From Patagioenas fasciata (taxonomy: Eukaryota > Chordata > Aves > Columbiformes > Columbidae), in contig NC_092526.1 in assembly GCF_037038585.1 (NCBI RefSeq), positions 34,795,501-34,859,500 of the forward strand: a stretch of DNA of 64,000 bases, in the 5' to 3' direction. The position numbers and the translations under genes are program-made. The notes beneath the pieces were generated by a model, which was not told where the DNA came from, made no database searches, and saw only the letters and a list, made by a program, of their open reading frames with translations. Every line of letters starts with the position of its first letter. The first letter of the stretch is position 1. Below, piece by piece: positions 14,101-27,936 of the stretch.

Positions 14101-17100
14101 TATAGCAGAGTCCATTAAAAATGTGGTTGATTTGTACCCCTATTACTTATGTTTGAGGCCAAACATTAGGGCTGCCTCTGTTAAATCCTTTTCTAGCAGG
14201 CATCTATCACCTATGTAACAGAAAATGGAAAAACACCGCTCCATAAAACACATATTTCAGCTCCTATCGCCTAAATTTCTGAAAGATTAAAAAACAAAAA
14301 CAACATCGAAAAAATTGCGATCCATCTCCTAAACCATGTTGTTGAACTTACACACCATCAAGAACTGCAGGCTGCAAGATATTATTGTAAGCAGGCACCA
14401 ATGAGCTATATGGACAAGCAGCTGATGAACATAAGAAAATCTTACAGCTCCATATCTCAGGGACTTTCATAAAAGCTGATATTGGATTGCATTATGTAGC
14501 TGCACTAGCAAACACGAACATAGTATCAGCATGTATTTTATTTACCAAGAGCCCAGCAAAGAACTGTTAACAGCATTAGACTGCCAATGGGTTTAGTTGA
14601 CGTTTTTCTTTCTTGTGTTATTAACCATACACAACTAACATGTTGTTTTGACTGGTACCAAGCACAGCCGAGTTAATATTGTGCAGAAGTAAATTAGTGT
14701 TTACTGCCAACAGTAGAAAAACGTTAACAGTTTGAGTTTTGGATTTATTTGAGGTTTTTCTGTTGCTCCTGCTGCAAAAACAGTATCCACATTTTTGTCT
14801 TCACAGAAAGACAACTTGAAGCAAAAGCACGAAATTGAGTATAACCAGATTCCTCAGCAGACAGCAAGCGCTGCTTATGATAACTACCTGGCATTTATTT
14901 CCACCAGTTGCTGCTGGGGTAACAACAATATGCAGGAGGCTTACAACTGATCTGAACTCCTGGAAAACAGGACTTCTTTAAGTGGATACCCCTCAATGAA
15001 AAAAATTAAAGCCCTTCAAAAGCAAAGAGCTCAATTTTTTTTTAATACCCAGGCAGATAGAGTTTATTCATCATTAATGACAAACTTTCAGAAAAATCTT
15101 GAGACATGACTGAGCCTTAACCACTGCCACTATGTTTGTAACTCCAGATATTTTCCATATAGAAGATTACTAAAAAGAAGCTCTGCAACAGTACCTCTTC
15201 ATTAAGAACAGTGAAATCACAGCACACCTGCAGAGTCCTGCCAGCTGACTTTTTTCATTTTGTCTTTTTCTAACTAGCTAGTGACAAAGAATAAGGACAT
15301 TAGAGTGGCTTAGTCCATACAAGTAACATCAGTCACTCTTCACTGAAAATACTAAGACACTGCTACTGACAGTTAACTTCCTAAACCTCATTTTTCAAAA
15401 TATGCCTTTATGACAGAATCACTAGAATATGCAGAATTTAACTGATGACACACATCAGTTTAATTTTTTTCTTCAAGTACTTCAGAAAAAGTATTTTACT
15501 TGTACTCTAATGTACTTTCAGAGTACCCTTACAGCATATGATTTTTAGCATTTAAAGTTAAATCAGACTAGGTAGATAGCAACCAAGAGTTTCTAATTCT
15601 TCTCAGTTTAGTCCCACAAGTGATCCAGCCGACAAACTCTAACACTTCAACAAACAAGGATTATTTCTTTTTTTTTTTTCACCTCCAACAGATCAGAATT
15701 TGACTGCTCTTTTCCTTTGAAAGCAATAATGTCCAATTTGGGTAGCTTCTGTCAAGTACTGACAGCCTACCTGGAGAGGAGAAATGGCACACAAAAAGGA
15801 TCTGATATAAACATATATTCTGATATACGTTTTAGGTCTACCAGGGAAGAGGTTGCTACCATTACAGCCATGCCATGAATTAATACACTTGGCTTACAAG
15901 GTTTTCTTACAGAATATTTTAACCCAAACCACCCTAATAACACTCAGCTGACATTATCAAAGCCTGGCCTGCAAAGAAACAACCTATTTCATTACTCTGT
16001 ATAACTGACTATGGACAACCAGTTATCAGCACTGGAGAAATGACATCATAAGCTACAGTATTAAAACTAACAAGATTTTTTGGTAGTTAAGTTGGAAAAT
16101 ACATTATCATTATTAATATTTATCACAGTTATGCGAAGCACCAAAAATCCACATTCCCTACAACTCAAACTCTACTGTATCTTCTGGGTACACAAAAAAA
16201 AAAAACAAAACAACAAAAGAAAAAAAACAGAAACAAAACCAACTTTGAGAAGTGGGGATTTTACCATGTCAATTTTGTATTTTTCTCACTCAGAAAAAAA
16301 CCAGTTCTTCTGAACCATTTCAGCAGATAGTGTATTTTCTCCTTTTCTCAAACTTTATCATAAAAAAATGTATTCAATAGGCTTCTGTAGCTCTTCACTA
16401 TCACAGAAGTATAACCATTTTCCAAGTGGTTTTTACAATGTGAGGAGGAGACTTCAACTGTCAATAAACTCCCCGCTGCTGGACAGTAAGGAAATCAAAG
16501 GTAACTGTGTCAACCGGAAAGCTTGAGATCCACAGACTAAAAACAAGTTCATGCTTTCATCATTTTATCAACCTGGAAGCATCGTGTTTTGAAGCCTGCT
16601 ACAGATTCAGTGCTCAATTTTGTTTGCCTCTACTGGCATTGAAAGCCTTTTTGTATACACAAGTCATGCTGAGGTGGTACTCAGAGTTTTGCTAAAGCTT
16701 TAAAAATAACTTCTTTGACAATGAGAATCCTAACAGCACCAGGCAGTGAATCTCTACCTCACCAATGCATTTACTCCAAACATAAGCAAAATGAGTACTC
16801 TGGGATAATACAATTCAGTTTCAGATCCCTGAAACTTATCAATAGAGAGCTAACAGATACCAGAAAAAAAACATGTTCAGTAAATCTGCAATAAAAGATA
16901 CAGTCTCTCAAAAGCTGTATTGTAATAGGAAGATAAGGAATGCATCTAATCTCTTTTACTCATACCCTCTCAAAATCAGAATCATAGAAATAGAGCAGGT
17001 CATGAATTTTCTGTAAGGAGAATTATACAAGCCCATCAAATATTAAAAAGCACTGCAGATGTCTGCAGTCCTTTCTAAAAGCTTTTTTCAGACAAGCAAA

Positions 17101-20100
17101 GAGGACACATGAATTAATTAAGTTAACTGTTTGCAAACATTCTGCTTCTACAAAGCATGGCCTTTCTTCAGATGTTTTTAACTGAAAATTAGTTTGTTTC
17201 TCCAGGGCTTTTAGTCCAGAGCTCCTTTATAACTATTAACAGAGTGTTTGCTTATCCAGGTTTTCATACGACTTCACAGAAACCTACTGCTCTCTGCACA
17301 ACCTTAAGCAATAGTTAATCCCACTGAAGCTTTTCTGAAAGCCTCTAACTCCAGACTGCACACTGACCACATCTTCAGGTTATCACTTTCACAAGCAAAA
17401 ACTTAAATACGAACATAAAATTACATGCGCTGTATAAAGAGCCTCTTAAAATTATCAGGAATGCATATGAACCACTTCAACTTACTGCATTACTTTATCT
17501 ACCCCACAGTACACTTAATGGGTTTTGTTCAATTAAATCTCTTTCTGACAAACACATTTCCATTTCACAGCAGCACTAGCTGAATACCAACAGGGAGGAC
17601 TGAATTTTTTCAGATATAGCTGCAAGGTACCCACCTGAATAATTCTGAAAACATGAAGTTACTGTGTTCCAAGCAATACCTCATTAGTGCATTACTTAAA
17701 AATCAGTCATAAGATGCCTGTTTATAAAAATGAAACTTGCTCAAAGACATTTTTCTTGGAACAGAAACCATATTGAAAGCTAGAAATCATCATACCTATA
17801 TTTGACGTGCCATCTTCTTCCAGCTCTTTTGCTATTAATAACATCTTTCCCAAGAAAAGCAAGGTGCAGAAATCAACTTGTGTGCTACCTATATGCACAT
17901 ACACTGGTTCATACTCATCATCGGGACTTGAAATGAACTTGTCAGCCAAGTACAGAGCTCTTCGAGGTCTCAACTTCAGCCATCCAAAGATACGCAGCTC
18001 CTTCTACACCATAGCAGGCAAGGGACTTTTTTCCTCTTACATAAGAGGAAGAATTCCTGGTTACCACTGTTGCCACCCACAGTCTTGACCATGAAGGAAC
18101 AGCCTGTGGTGACCCTGCAGCCTCACTGCGTGTCCACATTCAGTTCTCCCAGGAACCTTCAGATCACAGCTCCTCAGAGGCTTCTGAAAATAGAACCCCT
18201 GCTGCTATTGGAGTCCATGCGTCAATATCCAGCACCACTGATCGAGACCCACGTAAGACATCCTATTAATATTTACTTAATGCGACAGTCAGATTTATAT
18301 TGCACTCGATATCTGCTGGTGAAAAGCTGCCTGATATCCATGTAGTTCTTAGCCTGATAACCAGGGTAAAATAAATAAACCAACCTTTTTTTAGCCTAAC
18401 ACTGCCTGTCAGTTGTCACTGACTCAGATTGTAGAAGAGGATTGTCTCAGGCTTCAAGAGGCAGCCAAGCATCTTAAATAAAGCACAGACCCCACTCAAC
18501 TTTTTCCAGCACTTCTGCAAAAGATCCTTTCCAATGCACAGTCCTTACACTGACTTCACACATACCAGGCATTTACACTTCTGCATCTAACAACATAAAT
18601 TTATTATGAATGGATAGATTATCACCACAGCTGTGAATATATATTTTGAGGAACCTTACTTTTGGACTGTGACCTGCGGTTATCTTGCACTATTGTAGAA
18701 ATTTCATCTGTCAAACAGTCCAGTACAAAGTCCATGTAATTATATCTGCTTAAGTACAAATCCACACTTGGCAATAAGCCCTCAGCAGGTACTTTTGTTC
18801 TTATGTCGGTCAAGTTTCATTCAAGTAATTACAGCCTCTCTCTCATTGGAACAACTATGGATATTTGCAAAGTCTCAAATTTCTGAAGCCCCAACAGGCA
18901 AATCTAACCTGGAACCTGGAGTTTTTTGAACAGCAAATTCAAGCAAGTACATAAAGTCAGGTTTGCTATGGATTAGCCAGCCTATAGGAACTGTAACAGA
19001 TATGTTTTGTTAACATTCACTACTAATTAGTTCAACTACAAAATTCAGATCAAGGAAATCTGGTTTATGATTTGCAAGTTCTTTGCCTTCTACCACCTGT
19101 ACTTTGTCTTTCCCAGATGAAGGAAACTTTATCACTACTTCTGTGTTTCTAGTTTTAGTCCTGACTCCTATATTTGCCTCAGACAATTTAAAGTGAAACA
19201 GGGAGGATCAGAAAAGGAGTACTAACTGTAAAGTCTTGCTAGGCACAATATAACCTAAAGCAGAAGCCATATTCTGATTATTTCTTACAAAAATCGCTTA
19301 TTTATGTCTCTTCCTTTATTTCTTTCTCCCTCTAATTCTTACCATGATTCTTACGTACATTTCAGCTAAATTTATAAAGCATCATCCTTTAAGAACTAAT
19401 TCTGTGTTAGACACCAACAAAGAAAAATTTAGCTTTGGATATAGACTACATACTATTACAAATAAGTGATGATGTACCTGTTTGAGCAAGAAAAATGAAT
19501 AGAGACCCCTCAGAATTTGGCCTTCTCTGTATTCACTCCTCAGATTACAAACACCCCACAGATTCTTTTCCAACATAACCTATTACTTAATAGAACATTA
19601 TGTCTGACTCGTCATTGCCTTCTACACTATTTTTAAGATATACTGACCACAAAATACCCTCATCGCTTTCCATCAGTTTCTGAAGTTTGAAGTAAAAGAC
19701 ACCTATAATAGTATTACATTTGTTAGATAAATTAGATTAAACTGAATAAGCCAGCTTATTTAAGAAAATAAACTCAGTACAGTTCTTCACTCTTTTTTCT
19801 CTTATTCAGTTTCTAGTTATCCACGTGTTAATGGTTCAAGTTCGTTTTTTTTTAGTTTCTGTTGTACGAGAGTTATGTCAGGAGGTTTATTGACTCAGAG
19901 CTACTATTTATTTCCAGCTGAAAATGCATTCAACATTCTGTGCTTTCACCCAGTTGTGGGTTTTTCAACTTACTCCTAAGCCACGACCATTTGGTTAATT
20001 TTCAACCCTTTTACAGGTACTACATCATTAGTGTATTGCTTAATATACCTTAAGCATTCATGACCAACCACCTAAGATCATATTCAGTTTTATAATTACC

Positions 20101-22694
20101 TGAAGCCTAGGTCTACCTAGGTCTAGACATTCTATACATCTTTTTTCAGTTATATATATTGCCTACATAAACCACTTGTGCCTTTCCATGTACAAAATAC
20201 CAACTTCTTAGCATTAGTTTATCAGTCAAGTAAGTTAACTCCAACTTGCTGTAATCACTTTACAGGCAATCATTAAGAGCATGGCATTATTAGCCAACTC
20301 AGTGGAATTAAGTCCTCACCATTGCTTAAAAGGCTTTTCCATTATTATAATCTGACAAATGTAATTCAACTATTACTCAGCATTGTATACTGACTGCCTC
20401 GGTTATTTGCAAGTTTTTGTTGATGTAACAGGGGGTTGCTTTGCTTAAGCTACAGGAAAAAATCTGCAGGGCTAAACCCTGAGCAACAGTTCTTGTACAT
20501 ATCCCCCCATCCTTCAAGCACAGCTTTATTTTCTGTTTTTCATCCGAGCAACAATTTCAGATCAACTGTTTCAAGGTGTAAATTATCTTGCTTTTACACA
20601 TCAACTGTGTTCCTGCTATTCAAATGGCACATAGCTCATAGTTCAAGCAAATAGGTAGTTGCACTTCACTGTTCAGGCCTAAAGCTAAGTCTGAATTAAA
20701 CCACAGGCTTGTCCAGAGATCTACTTTTCAAGTGCATTTCCAGCCATCTCCAGTCCTTGCTGCACACACAACCACAAAATGCGGAGTCATGAAGTGAGCA
20801 GCTTATCCTCAAAATACTTCAGGTTTTAAGACTGACCTAAATCAACGACACCGAGCCAACTTCAGAACTGCCACCTCCATCAGTATTGTGTCTTGGGCAA
20901 ATGGTTAGTACAATGCTTTTTATAAATTTATCGTTTTACTACCAAAGCTCCAATCTGAACTTTTATAAAATTCTGATACTTACTTAACAGGAGTAGTAGA
21001 TAAAGAGACATCTCCTTGTGTTTTATTCCAAAACAGCATTATTTTTGCATTACATTTTTCCAAAAATAAGCACTGGTATTGACGTAGCGTCAACTCTCAA
21101 TGTTAGTAATCACGCTTATGCTTGCAAGCAAGCCTTTACAAGCACGCTCGGTACAGTACTTACAAGGAAAAGCCTACAGCAGTTACAAAGCAGCTTTTCC
21201 TGTAGACTCTTTTCCTCAACATCCTGGCTTATTCTTCAAGTCAATTATTTCAACACAGTATTCATCAATCAACAATTGTTATGCTAAAAGATAGGTGCTA
21301 GCTTAACTGTTTTTGAAGTTGCCTGCCAGAGCATGCCTCACTCAAAGCAGACTGAGAAAGAAACTCACCCTCAACATTAATGAACAAAAAGATACTGAAG
21401 AAGTCACTGTCATTTGTTTTTAACATGAGAACAAGCCCACCAAGACAGATCTAGATTATTACAGACTATAATACATACTGTTATTTGCAAAGCCCACTGA
21501 CATTCAAAATTCAGAAACTTGCCAGAGCAAGGTTTTGAAATTCAATTATTGTATTTGATTAATTGGTCCATATTACATTTGGCACATCCAACTACAGCTG
21601 CCACAGCCCATGACTCAAAGAGCTTACCCCATTCTGACATGGGAATTCCCCTCTAACAAAGGTCATTTATGGAGAACTCACTGGACTAGCTTCCTGCTGT
21701 CTTTAGTGTGGAACAAAACGTTCCCCAATAAAAGCAAAAGACAGCAAAGACATCAGAAGACAAGCAAAGCTGAAATCAACTGAATTGTTCAACTTAAGGC
21801 GAGCTGTTGAACTGAATCCTCCTCCCACTGAAACCTACTCTTATCAGCAAGAATTCCTACTAGTTTAAGATGTTTTCTGCATTTCCTCCCTACCCATCAA
21901 CAAACTATTGATATCACCATCTTTTCCAGTAGCACAGAGCTGGAGAATGTACTAAGAAAATTTGCCTTCAGTAACTATTCTCTCACACTAAACTCCTGAG
22001 CTGAGGAGGGCAGCTGCAGATGCATCTCACTTCTCTCCTTCCAAACAAAACCCAAGCACCGTTCTGAACGTGTTCATTAGCTTGGACGCACACCCACCTC
22101 CTGTTTCAGTTTTCTGCTTTTTGTCTGTTCTTCCATTCAAGTATAAGCACTAATAAAAGCCTGAAACATCCTAAAGATCTTTCTGGAGAACCTCTGTTCA
22201 CCTCCATCATGAGCTATTAGTGTAAAGGAGGCATGTTACATGGAAACTTATTAGAAGGTTATTCTAGGAAGGAGAGGGTAATCAGTAAGGTAGTGGCAGT
22301 CAGTTACTTGAACACTTAAAACAGGGAAAATGACAGGCAGGAAAGGAAAAGAGTGTTGTATATGTATAGCAAGCTAGAGCCCCTTCACGTTTTTTTATTC
22401 AGGGCACTGTTTGAGTTTCAGATCAAAAAAAATCTGAAACAGCTAATCTGTAAACAAATAAGCAACCCATCTTAAAGCAATCACTTCATCACCAATTTAA
22501 TATCTGTAACAAAGCAAAAGATAACAAGCTCTTACAGCTGAATATTAAGATGCTCAAAGACATCAAATTCTTATTGACAACCTTCTCATCTATTTATGTA
22601 CTCGTCTTAATACTACGCACACGCTGAAAACAGTAATTCACAGTTGATTATCACCCTGTTGGCATTTTGCTTTAACGTTATGTACCTGTGTTGT
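11108..22694. other. Non-coding intron stretch, no gene seen
   Basis: AT-rich intronic DNA. Apart from the exon-like segment at 17796-18003, I see only small features: an A-rich tract near 16193-16240, a 10-bp tandem duplication CCTAGGTCTA at 20106-20125 and scattered homopolymers. Short open frames show no recognisable protein family. Confidence 0.75.
17796..18003 (-). other. Exon-like open segment ending in a consensus donor (candidate only)
   Basis: On the AGAP1 sense strand a 69-codon open stretch follows a TAG stop. It includes the segments RRALYLADKF and LLIAKELEEDG and stops exactly where AATATAG|GTATGA gives a good splice donor. The donor is phase 1, the same phase as canonical AGAP1 exon 1. 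There is one in-frame ATG, 16 codons before the donor, so it could in principle supply a short alternative first exon. I do not recognise the peptide. A stretch of this length also arises by chance in 64 kb, so confidence is low. Confidence 0.2.
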
Positions 22695-22716
22695 AAAAAA
22701 AAAAAAAAAAAAAAAA
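22695..22716 (+). repeat. Poly(A) run (22 A)
   Basis: Uninterrupted run of 22 A on the + strand (poly(T) in AGAP1 sense). An AAACAAAC and CAACAA-type tract follows at about 22799-22831. No retroposon body was identified. Confidence 0.95.
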
Positions 22717-24141
22717 GGCATAAAACGTTCTTCCATAAGAATTCTTACTGCTCTCAGGCTAAGGTTTGATAATTATTAGTCTGATTCTGTCATTTCTGAA
22801 AAACAAACAAACAACAACAACAAAAAAAAATCCAATCAAGTCCCAATTAGTTTTAGTAGTACAGGACTTTGCTGGTATCTTGACCTTCTACATTTCACTC
22901 AGGTTGCTATAAGTCAGTATAAATTATTTCCACTGCAGAGTTACTAGGGTCAAATCAAAATGCTTTTCTTCCTGCTCAGCCACAAGAGCTTTGTCTTCCT
23001 CCCTTTCCCAGAAACCTAATAATTAAATAATTCTCAAAACAACTGCTCAGAGAACCAAGAAGATCCACTTTCTCTGCAATATTTATTATTGCAATTATCT
23101 TGCGACCATTACAGCCAAATAATTATCGGACAAAGGCCTAAAAAGTATCACTGTTCTGCTTAAAACCTTCTCCAAGCTACTCAGCCACAATGGATCTTAC
23201 ACCTGATTCAACAGCGCAGGAATTCTGCAGATCCACAAAACCCAGTTAAATAGAGATTAGCTCCAAGTAGCAGCCAGCAGCAGAGTCAGACTAATCGCTG
23301 CCCCGCTCTGCATACACATCATGGTTCATCAGCATCTCTGTTTCCCAAACACAGTTCTGAAGGTGTCCAACTTAGTCACAGCTTTGTATGACAAAGCCTG
23401 GTGAGCTCCTGTAGTGTTATAGTTTAGCCGATAAATAAATGACTTACTGTTCAATAGCGTGTTTTATCCAGCCTGCTAAGCCCACAAACAAAACTGAGCC
23501 AGGGTTACAACTTGGAGTGAAATTCTCCCCCCAGAAACCATGGGTTTTTTTCATTGGCAAACAAGTATCAGACCTACTACCTTGCTAGATATTTCTAGGA
23601 AATAATGTAGTATTTCGTAGCTTTGTTTGTGAAGATAATCACTGCAAGTGATTACAGGATCAAGCGTTTAATCAGATTCAAGCATTCAATACACATTGTC
23701 CATTTACAAACACCTGGTAATCACCCCTTCTCCTACACAGAGGAGAATAAAAAAAGATTCTGAATAGCTAGTATTTCTTTCTAGGTAACATGAGAAAAGC
23801 AGTTAGTTATTTGACAGATAAGGATATATTATCAGAGGCAGTTGCCTGTGGCTGCAGACCCTATTCAGAGGAGCACCCTGCCATACCTCCCCTTTCCTCA
23901 CACAGCTTTGGCTGCCACTCGGGTCACATCTAAACCAGGAGAAACATCTACGCTTTAGTTTGTGCCATTAGGAAAACAATCTGATTTCAGAGGCTTCCTG
24001 AAAGCAGCCTGACTACCCTGTTTCCACTGCCTGCACAGGCAGCCAGTTCCTCTTTCAAGCAGATATTCTTTGTCACACAAAATAAAAGATTTATGTGAGC
24101 ATTTTCCCCACTTGATGGAAAACCCCTGAAAACCAACTGAA

Positions 24142-24206
24142 GGTTTGTGTTATGGTTTGGGGTTTTTTTTTGTTTGGATTTTTTGTTTGTTTGGGCTTTT
24201 GTTTTT
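24142..24206 (+). repeat. GT-rich low-complexity tract
   Basis: Sequence made of TTTG, TTTGG and T-run elements. It shares the 16-base string GTTTGTTTGGGCTTTT (24185-24200) with the tract near 29.5 kb. Similar but less alike tracts occur at 7383-7450, 9317-9367 and 41031-41069. Confidence 0.8.
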
Positions 24207-24524
24207 AATAAAGGCTTTAATGCCCAGTCTATAGATAGAGGTGAAGACCTGTAGTCATTACCCCCACAGCAAACAGCACAGATCTTAACAGTGAGATCAA
24301 ACCTTGAATGCGTAGCTGTTCATCCACTGTGGGACAGCAGTACACAAGTTCATGCTGGTAACATCTCCAGCCAGCAGATTTAACAGAAGCAAAAGAAACC
24401 CAAAGACACTCAAACCCACAGTGTTTTTCCACCTACCACCCTGTCTTGTTCTCTCTTTCAACTGGCTCGCTCTTTACATCAGTCCTTTCCCATTCACTGC
24501 CAATCTGAATAAAATCTCCATTAC

Positions 24525-24545
24525 AAAAAAAAAAAAAAAAAAAAA
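24525..24545 (+). repeat. Poly(A) run (21 A)
   Basis: Uninterrupted run of 21 A followed by CAAACCACAACACAC. It resembles a retroposon tail, but no element body is recognisable to its left. Confidence 0.95.
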
Positions 24546-26050
24546 CAAACCACAACACACAGGAAAAAAAGGAAAGCGGTACTCTAAACATCACATAAAA
24601 CTTGGGCCCACTTCCATTTAAACAGACACTTAAATTCACACCAACTGGATTTGTTTCCCTCCAACATTCCTCCTAACACAGAGTGATTCAGCTGCAGTGT
24701 CATCCTTTTGATAACTGGATGTTTATTTCCCAGGCAATATAATTCCATATATTTTCTTTCCTGTCAGGAGTTTATGTCTGCAATAAATTCAAGATAATCA
24801 TAATACTAATAAAAGAAAGGTTCCTATTACCTCCAAAATAAAAACATACGACTGATTGTTCAGCAACACAGATTTTTTCACTAAAGCTTAGTAACTTCTG
24901 ATGCAAGTCTAACTTTCACTGAAAACCGGAAAGCATAAATTCTGCGCTATTCACTGAAATACAAATCGCATTTCTTAAAAGCTTAAGATCCGTGTTTTGA
25001 AAAGGCTTCCTGCTCTAACTAGAATATATCTGCAGTCATCACTTATCAGATTACTTCAACACTTCAATATCAGGTCAGCTAGGAGAAAGGAAGTATTAAG
25101 ACAACATGAGAAGGCTGATTTACAGTGGCCCACCAGCTTATTTTTTCATTCAACAACATCTCCTGACAAGTGCTTCCATGGGAAGTGCATGTAGGCAGAA
25201 TTCTCATCTCTATGGCTCCGCGTTGTTTTCCATGCTCACTGACAGAAGGCATCAGTCACAGAGCAGGCTGATTTTGTGTACAAACAGACTATGAGAAGAG
25301 GGACTGAGTGCAAGGAAATCAGTCAAATGTACTCAGTGCTCAGATGCTCATATACTCTGGGATAAATTAGCATCTTCCAGAAAATGCCAGTTGTTCAATG
25401 CAAAACTTAAGTGAATGTTTTGGCCAACAGTTTTTCCTGTAAGTGCTACAGTTACCGCAACATTAACAGACTATCACAGTCAACCATTAATTTAAAGTTT
25501 ACTTGCGCTATATCGAACAATGTAGCCAGCACTAAGCAGCATTTATGTAAGAAGGCGACTTCAGAAACAGTTTACGCTTCATTCAAGACTAGGACATAGT
25601 ACAGGTTTACCAAGTTTTAGAAATCCTTCATTCTTCACTATAGTGGGTGTCACATTTTCAAAAAATGCACCTTTCATACTCCCCATCTTTCCAAGGTGCC
25701 TCTTCCCAACTCACAAGTCCCTAACAACTTGATCATCGCCTAAAAAGAAGCAGCTGTAGATAGTCAAGGCCCATCAAAAGATTGGAGTGATTATGGCTTA
25801 GAAATAGTGAAGACTTCCTTTGCTTAGCATCTACAGACATCAGATAATTACAAAAGCCATCATCAAATGAGCAGTAAACTGCAACTGTGCCTCACTGTGT
25901 TCAGCTCAAAATCCTAAACATCTAGCCAGCATAAACAGACTGTGCTGTGTCATCTTTCAGCACTTTTTGTATGATGAATTTCTTCTTGCTGAAACAGAAA
26001 TTCTGTTTAGCTGCATGACTTGCATGCAGTACAAATCTAATGGTACCTTA

Positions 26051-26073
26051 ATTTGCATGTAGCAAATGCAAAT
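26051..26073. promoter_or_regulatory. Inverted pair of perfect POU octamer motifs
   Basis: ATTTGCAT at 26051-26058 and ATGCAAAT at 26066-26073 are perfect octamers in opposite orientation, separated by 7 bp. They are the two arms of a dyad. POU-domain factors (OCT1/OCT4/BRN families) bind this octamer. A TTGCATGCA and an AATTAATT homeodomain-type core lie within about 60 bp. The cluster looks like an enhancer core, but activity is inferred. Confidence 0.5.
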
Positions 26074-27160
26074 CTATCATAAGGATGATGTATGATAGCC
26101 TTTTGGCAAGATTAATTAAGACCTTAGGCTGCTGATTATACAAGCAAGTCAGGTTCAACATATTTACAATCAGCTGCAGATAAAGAGAACATGCATATAT
26201 CTCCCAAAGAAACAGGTCCAAGTTCGTTAGAGCCTGGAAGTTATTTTACAGCCTACTGCTCAATAGCTTCTGTACAGCACTTCGCCACCTACCTCCTGAT
26301 GCTTGAAGAAAACAAGGTCTGGGTGCAGGACAGCAAACAAAGCAGGGCCAATAGCTTCTGACACCCCAACAAGCTGTCCCAGACCCTGCAGCACAATCCC
26401 ACCCCTCACCTGAGCCCCAAGGAAGATCATTCAGCTTGCTGTCCTAGTAAAACAATCGCTGTATGTTTACACTGAGCTGGTTTCTGAAGGGCTACACAAC
26501 AAGTGAGAGGGGGCAGGTGAGGTGGAAGGATCCCCTTCGTTTAGCAAAAGCAAATTAATCATCCTAGGCTCAGCCACTCAAACTTACACTCTCAGAACAG
26601 AGTGAATATCTACATCCATTTTTAGCCAGTTTATACTTCATTGCTCCACTTCACCAAAAGTCTTTCACATTCCTATTATTATTTTCAGCTAAATCTGAAT
26701 TGGGCATCAAGAAGCACATCACCTTATTTTGAATTCAAATTAAATGGAAGCTGTAAAAAACTCTAAGGCACAAAGGAGCACAGAAATAAAACCCTCAGTT
26801 TACAAACTTAGCTTGCTTAACTAACCTGAAGAGACTTTATCCTGCAAGGTTTAAGATAATTTAAGAAAAATTTAATTTTTTTTAAGACTCTCATAGTACT
26901 GCAGCAACTTCATTCATTATTAATCAGACCTCATCTGCTCAATAGATAATTTCCATAAGATTAGCGATCGCCCACATGTTACACAGCAGCGAATATCATA
27001 TTCTTTTCTTAACATAAAGCTTTCACCTCCTAACAAGTAAATACCGAGCACAAATTATTTGTCTTACAGAAGTAAGCGCACAGAGTGGATTAAGAACACA
27101 GGATTGCTGGCATCTTTACAGAGATGCTCTCCAGGACAGAACCACAGGAAACCAGATTTT
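26074..27160. other. Non-coding intron stretch with a GC-richer patch
   Basis: 26240-26540 is noticeably richer in C and G than its surroundings. It carries an exon-like minus-strand segment (26410-26483) with a CAG acceptor and a CAG|GTGAGG donor. The rest is AT-rich. No coding signature was recognised. Confidence 0.6.
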
Positions 27161-27265
27161 ATAGAATCATAGAATCATTTTGGTTGGATGAGACCCTAAA
27201 TTTTGTCCATTTTGCCATACAACAAACCTAGAAATGTTATTACTTAACCCCTACTGAAACCATCT
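27161..27265 (-). mobile_element. CR1 LINE remnant, 3' end
   Basis: The + strand reads ATAGAATCATAGAATCATTT and then GGTTGG-TGAGACCC, the antisense of a CR1 3' end, where the octamer repeat ATTCTATG terminates the element. The copy therefore points leftward and is 5'-truncated. Sequence beyond about 27.2 kb is strongly diverged, so the right boundary is approximate. CR1 is the dominant LINE of birds and supports an avian source. Confidence 0.85.
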
Positions 27266-27936
27266 GGATTGGGCTAATTTGTTTCACTAAATAGGATCAG
27301 AAGTAAATTTGATTTTGAATCACGACTATTTCAAACTTACCTTACAATTTGTCATTAGCAAGGTACTTGACACGTTCCTTCTTACAAACACTCTCCTGTC
27401 ACATTTCACTTGAATGCAACATAAATAAAAGCAGCTTGATTTACTGTCAGTGTTCACTTCTGGAAATTAATACTCTACTTTTTCTTCTTTTTAAACATTT
27501 AAAAATTAACTGCAAATTTGTACATTTCCTGACAAGTAGATTGAAGATGAAAATTAAACAGGTGCCATAGGCTACTTGAAGTTAAACATATTTGCTTTTA
27601 AATCAAATGCTCATTATGGTACAAGTGTCTAAATATGGAAGTTGGTCTTAAAGTTGGTCCTCAAAGAGGCCATCAGCAGAACCAAGCCCAGTGTCAAAGT
27701 CTTTTGTAACATCCAAGCAGATGAAAATGGCAATGCATAAGCCTTCAGAATTCTCTCAGTTTCTGTCATTTCAGTTTATACCTCCAAGCCTCCCAGGAAC
27801 AGCTGCTGGCCTTAGACTATTGTTAGAATTTTGCTTCTTTTTTTTTCCCCCAAAAGCCAACCGCCTGCAACCACCTGAAGTTTCCTAGATTAAAACCAGT
27901 GTACGCTGAGGCCTCTACATTCCAGCCATCACCTAC

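Larger units (their letters stand above)
22717..26050. other. Non-coding intron stretch, no gene seen
   Basis: AT-rich intronic sequence with an A/C-rich simple tract at 22799-22831, a GT-rich tract at 24142-24206 and a poly(A) run at 24525-24545. No exon, transposon body or RNA gene was recognised. Confidence 0.75.
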
